This document shows positions 6,116-7,748 of a stretch of 7,748 nucleotides of DNA, in pieces. The stretch spans positions 1 to 7,748 of the forward strand of contig JBHIET010000109.1 in the NCBI GenBank assembly GCA_046760785.1, given 5' to 3'. A program made the position numbers and the translations under genes. The stretch comes from JBHIET01 sp046760785 (GTDB lineage: Bacteria; Chloroflexota; Anaerolineae; B4-G1). The first letter of the stretch is position 1. The number at the start of each line of letters is the position of its first letter. The notes below the pieces were generated by a model. The model was given only the letters and a program-made list of their open reading frames with translations. It searched no databases and was not told the origin of the DNA.

Positions 6116-7323
6116 TGTTGCATCTCCTCCAACTCCGTCATCCCCCGCACCAGCAGGATCGCCGCGCCCAGTGCACAGACGGCTCCTGTGCCAGCGTGCA
6201 GCGCGATGTTCTGCCACCGCCAGAGCCATCCACCCACGAGAGCGCCCAGAATCCGGGCGAGGCTAAAGGCGGTGACATTGAGGGAAAGCAACGAGGCGCG
6301 CGCCTCCGGGGCCAGCTCCGTCGCCAGCGGCAGGAGCGAGACCACGCCAAACTCGAAAGTCAGCATAATGAGCACGACGCCAACCAATGCGGCGGCGAGT
6401 CCGAGCCTGGAAAGCCACGGCAGCGCAACCAGGCTGGCAGTCAACCCGAACAAGCCCACCAGCACGCTGCGCCGTTTGCCCAGCCGGTCGGTGATCACGG
6501 TCGTGCCGAATTCAGCAGTGGCTTCGGCCAGCCCGACGACGGTGGATGCCAGTCCTAGCACGGTGAGGCTCAGCCCAAACGTCGCTTCGAGCCAGGCGCC
6601 GTACGCGATGAACGGGATTTCGATCGCCAGCGAGATAAGCAGGCTCGTCAGCAAGAGGACGACGACGGAGCGGCGATGCAGCAGGTTGCGCCAGGTGGCG
6701 AGGGTCGAAGCAACAAGTGACTCGCCACGCTCGTGCACGGTCACCTGGGGAGCGGACGGCAAACCTACGCGCGTGAGCCATGCGCCGAGCAGCCCCAGCA
6801 CGACCAAGGCGGCCCACGGGGCTCGCCAATCGAAGCGCTCGATCAGGAAGCCCGACGCTGGGACGCCGAGCAGCCACGCAACCGACCACGAAAGCTCGAT
6901 AATGCCGGCGGCCCGCCCGCGTTCGCGGTAGGGTACAACGTCGCCCACATAGGCATACGTCGCCAGGTCGTGAAGGGCTTTGGCGACGCCGAAAAGCATA
7001 AAGGCGATGGCAGCGGCAGCGAGCGTGCCCATGCCAGCCATCAACAGACCGGCTAGCGCGAAGAGCAACAGAGCAACTACCATCACGCGACGGCGGTCCT
7101 GGCGGTCTGCCAGCGGACCAAGGAAGGGTGCTCCCATCCCGGCGACCATCCGCAGTGTGACGAGCCCACTGGCCGCGGTCAGCGAAATGCCCAGGCCACG
7201 CGCGATGCTTGGCAGGAACGGATAGATAATACGAAATACCACGTTCAGCACTGTGCGCCCCATGAAGATGATCGACAGCCAGGTCACGGGGGCACGTGTG
7301 TCTCGGTAATGTGTCTCAGTCAT
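6112..7323 (-). CDS. Major facilitator superfamily transporter
   Basis: About 403 residues of strongly hydrophobic helices consistent with a 12-segment MFS permease of the inner membrane. The MFS motif A appears between helices 2 and 3 as GPLADRQDRRRVM (69-81), with a weaker echo in the second half (TDRLGKRRSVL). Such proteins exchange small molecules using the proton gradient, most often as efflux pumps or sugar/organic-acid carriers; substrate cannot be inferred. The start is uncertain. ATG at 7321-7323 (MTETHYRD) gives a normal N-terminus but lacks a good ribosome binding site. ATG at 7345-7347 adds 8 residues behind a weak AGAGAG. A TTG at 7408-7410 adds 29 residues without any binding site. 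The gene end overlaps the next frame by ATGA. No lone promoter was found close to it, so the -10 box at 7607-7612 may drive it. Confidence 0.85.
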   Translation of the reverse strand: MTETHYRDTRAPVTWLSIIFMGRTVLNVVFRIIYPFLPSIARGLGISLTAASGLVTLRMVAGMGAPFLGPLADRQDRRRVMVVALLLFALAGLLMAGMGTLAAAAIAFMLFGVAKALHDLATYAYVGDVVPYRERGRAAGIIELSWSVAWLLGVPASGFLIERFDWRAPWAALVVLGLLGAWLTRVGLPSAPQVTVHERGESLVASTLATWRNLLHRRSVVVLLLTSLLISLAIEIPFIAYGAWLEATFGLSLTVLGLASTVVGLAEATAEFGTTVITDRLGKRRSVLVGLFGLTASLVALPWLSRLGLAAALVGVVLIMLTFEFGVVSLLPLATELAPEARASLLSLNVTAFSLARILGALVGGWLWRWQNIALHAGTGAVCALGAAILLVRGMTELEEMQQ

Positions 7324-7421
7324 CTGCACTGCTGAACCCCCTGGCATCCCGCACTCTCTTTTCGTCCATCCCCCGACCGTCGCCCACTCCGCGAACTCTG
7401 GCTTTTCCAAGCACGTTCACG

Positions 7422-7575
7422 TCAATCTGCCGGTATCTTCTCAATAAAGAGGGGCAAAAGTACATTTAGCGCCGGTTGAGTGGGCTTGGAGCGCAGCGGC
7501 TTGGGTTGAGCTTGTCGAAACCAGCCTGCGTTCGATCTCATCACTGGCCTCGGCGTGGGTGGCGGGTACAGACAT
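7422..7575 (-). pseudogene. Short ORF with a good ribosome binding site, interrupted by a dispersed repeat
   Basis: AAGGAG (7582-7587) lies 6 nt before the ATG at 7573-7575, with a TATAAT further upstream, so this looks like a genuine gene start. The frame reads MSVPATHAEASDEIERRL for 18 residues. It then enters the dispersed repeat (VSTSSTQAAALQAHSTG) and stops at 7441-7443 after 44 codons. In the +1 frame the repeat is also open and leads to LNVLLPLFIEKIPAD and a TGA at 7422-7424, which resembles a natural protein tail. The likely history is repeat insertion plus a frameshift in a small gene upstream of the transporter. I do not recognise the original family. Confidence 0.4.
7474..7523. repeat. 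Dispersed-repeat copy (TTTCGACAAGCTCAACC type) with internal direct repeats
   Basis: Plus strand 7504-7523 is GGTTGAGCTTGTCGAAACCA, a short sequence I recall as widely dispersed in Chloroflexota-like and other environmental genomes. Within the unit GGTTGAG occurs at 7474-7480 and again at 7504-7510, and GGGCTTGG/CGGCTTGG flank the GAGCGCAGC core, so the block has a 30-nt internal periodicity. It lies inside the short ORF 7441-7575. No flanking target duplication was identified. Confidence 0.5.
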
Positions 7576-7606
7576 AGCCTGCTCCTTGCGCTGTGGGGCT
7601 GTTTAC

Positions 7607-7612
7607 ATTATA
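7607..7612 (-). promoter_or_regulatory. Consensus -10 box upstream of the broken ORF and transporter
   Basis: Minus-strand TATAAT (7607-7612), a perfect -10 hexamer, lies 31 nt before the ATG of the repeat-interrupted ORF. No good -35 box is visible at 15-18 nt spacing (nearest sequence GGGCTA), and no TGn extension is present. It is the best candidate for transcribing the transporter and dehydrogenase genes downstream. Confidence 0.4.
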
Positions 7613-7650
7613 CGCTTTACCGCAAAACTAGCCCTGTGGCTGGCTGTCAT

Positions 7651-7693
7651 TCTGAGCGTAGCGAAGAATCTCGCCAGTGTAGCGAAGAACCTC
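7651..7693. repeat. Tandem half-copies of a TTCTGAGCGTAGCGAAGAA-type dispersed repeat
   Basis: The unit GTAGCGAAGAATCTC (7658-7672) recurs as GTAGCGAAGAACCTC (7679-7693), 14 of 15 bases identical and 21 nt apart. The first copy is preceded by CATTCTGAGC. Sequences of the form TCATTCTGAGCGTAGCGAAGAATCTC are familiar as short intergenic repeats in many Chloroflexota and Bacteroidota genomes. There are only two copies, and the 6-nt spacing rules out a CRISPR array. The rest of the right edge to 7748 shows nothing recognisable. Confidence 0.55.
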
Positions 7694-7748
7694 CTTAGCC
7701 TGTTTTTCGCACCCCTGGAAATCGTAACAGTGATTGTACAGATCATAG

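Noticed and set aside
7324..7410. TTG start extending the transporter by 29 residues
   Set aside because: No ribosome binding site, and the added residues are polar and unlike an MFS N-terminus.
7658..7693. Possible CRISPR array
   Set aside because: Only two 15-nt units separated by 6 nt; the motif matches a known type of short dispersed intergenic repeat.

Overview
The window is a GC-rich stretch (roughly 60% G+C by eye) in which every convincing gene lies on the minus strand, so transcription runs from high to low coordinates. Six intact protein genes are supported. A HicB-like domain fused to DinB domains, high G+C and short dispersed repeats of the 'TTTCGACAAGCTCAACC' and 'TTCTGAGCGTAGCGAAGAA' kind are features I associate with Chloroflexota (Anaerolineae-like) genomes. 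That lineage is an inference; no rRNA or tRNA is present to confirm it.

Layout in transcription order. The right edge (7441-7748) holds a dispersed-repeat zone, a -10 box and a short ORF with a good ribosome binding site that appears to be broken by a repeat. Next is an MFS transporter (6112-7323). Its stop overlaps the start of a degenerate remnant (5891-6115), which ends 3 nt before a D-isomer-specific 2-hydroxyacid dehydrogenase (4907-5887). After a 65-nt gap comes a protein with two winged-helix segments (3939-4841). It overlaps by ATGA a large HicB-like + three-DinB-domain protein (2218-3942). A separate extended -10 promoter (2164-2192) then precedes an AlkD-type DNA glycosylase (1357-2079). 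The AlkD stop overlaps the start of a truncated methyltransferase (1205-1357), which is followed by what looks like the C-terminal tail of an unrelated protein (1116-1208). Last is a NodB-family polysaccharide deacetylase/allantoinase-like hydrolase (255-1076), and the leftmost 254 bases are intergenic.

Two themes stand out. First, the central block (winged-helix protein, HicB-3xDinB fusion, AlkD, methyltransferase remnant) groups protein families that have members linked to stress or genotoxin handling. DinB-fold enzymes include the ClbS group, and AlkD relatives repair alkylated DNA. A shared role here is only an inference. Second, the window carries many traces of rearrangement: three gene remnants located at former gene junctions, a repeat-like in-frame insertion inside the HicB domain, and repeat-interrupted sequence at the right edge. 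No CRISPR array, tRNA, rRNA, transposase gene or clear rho-independent terminator was seen.
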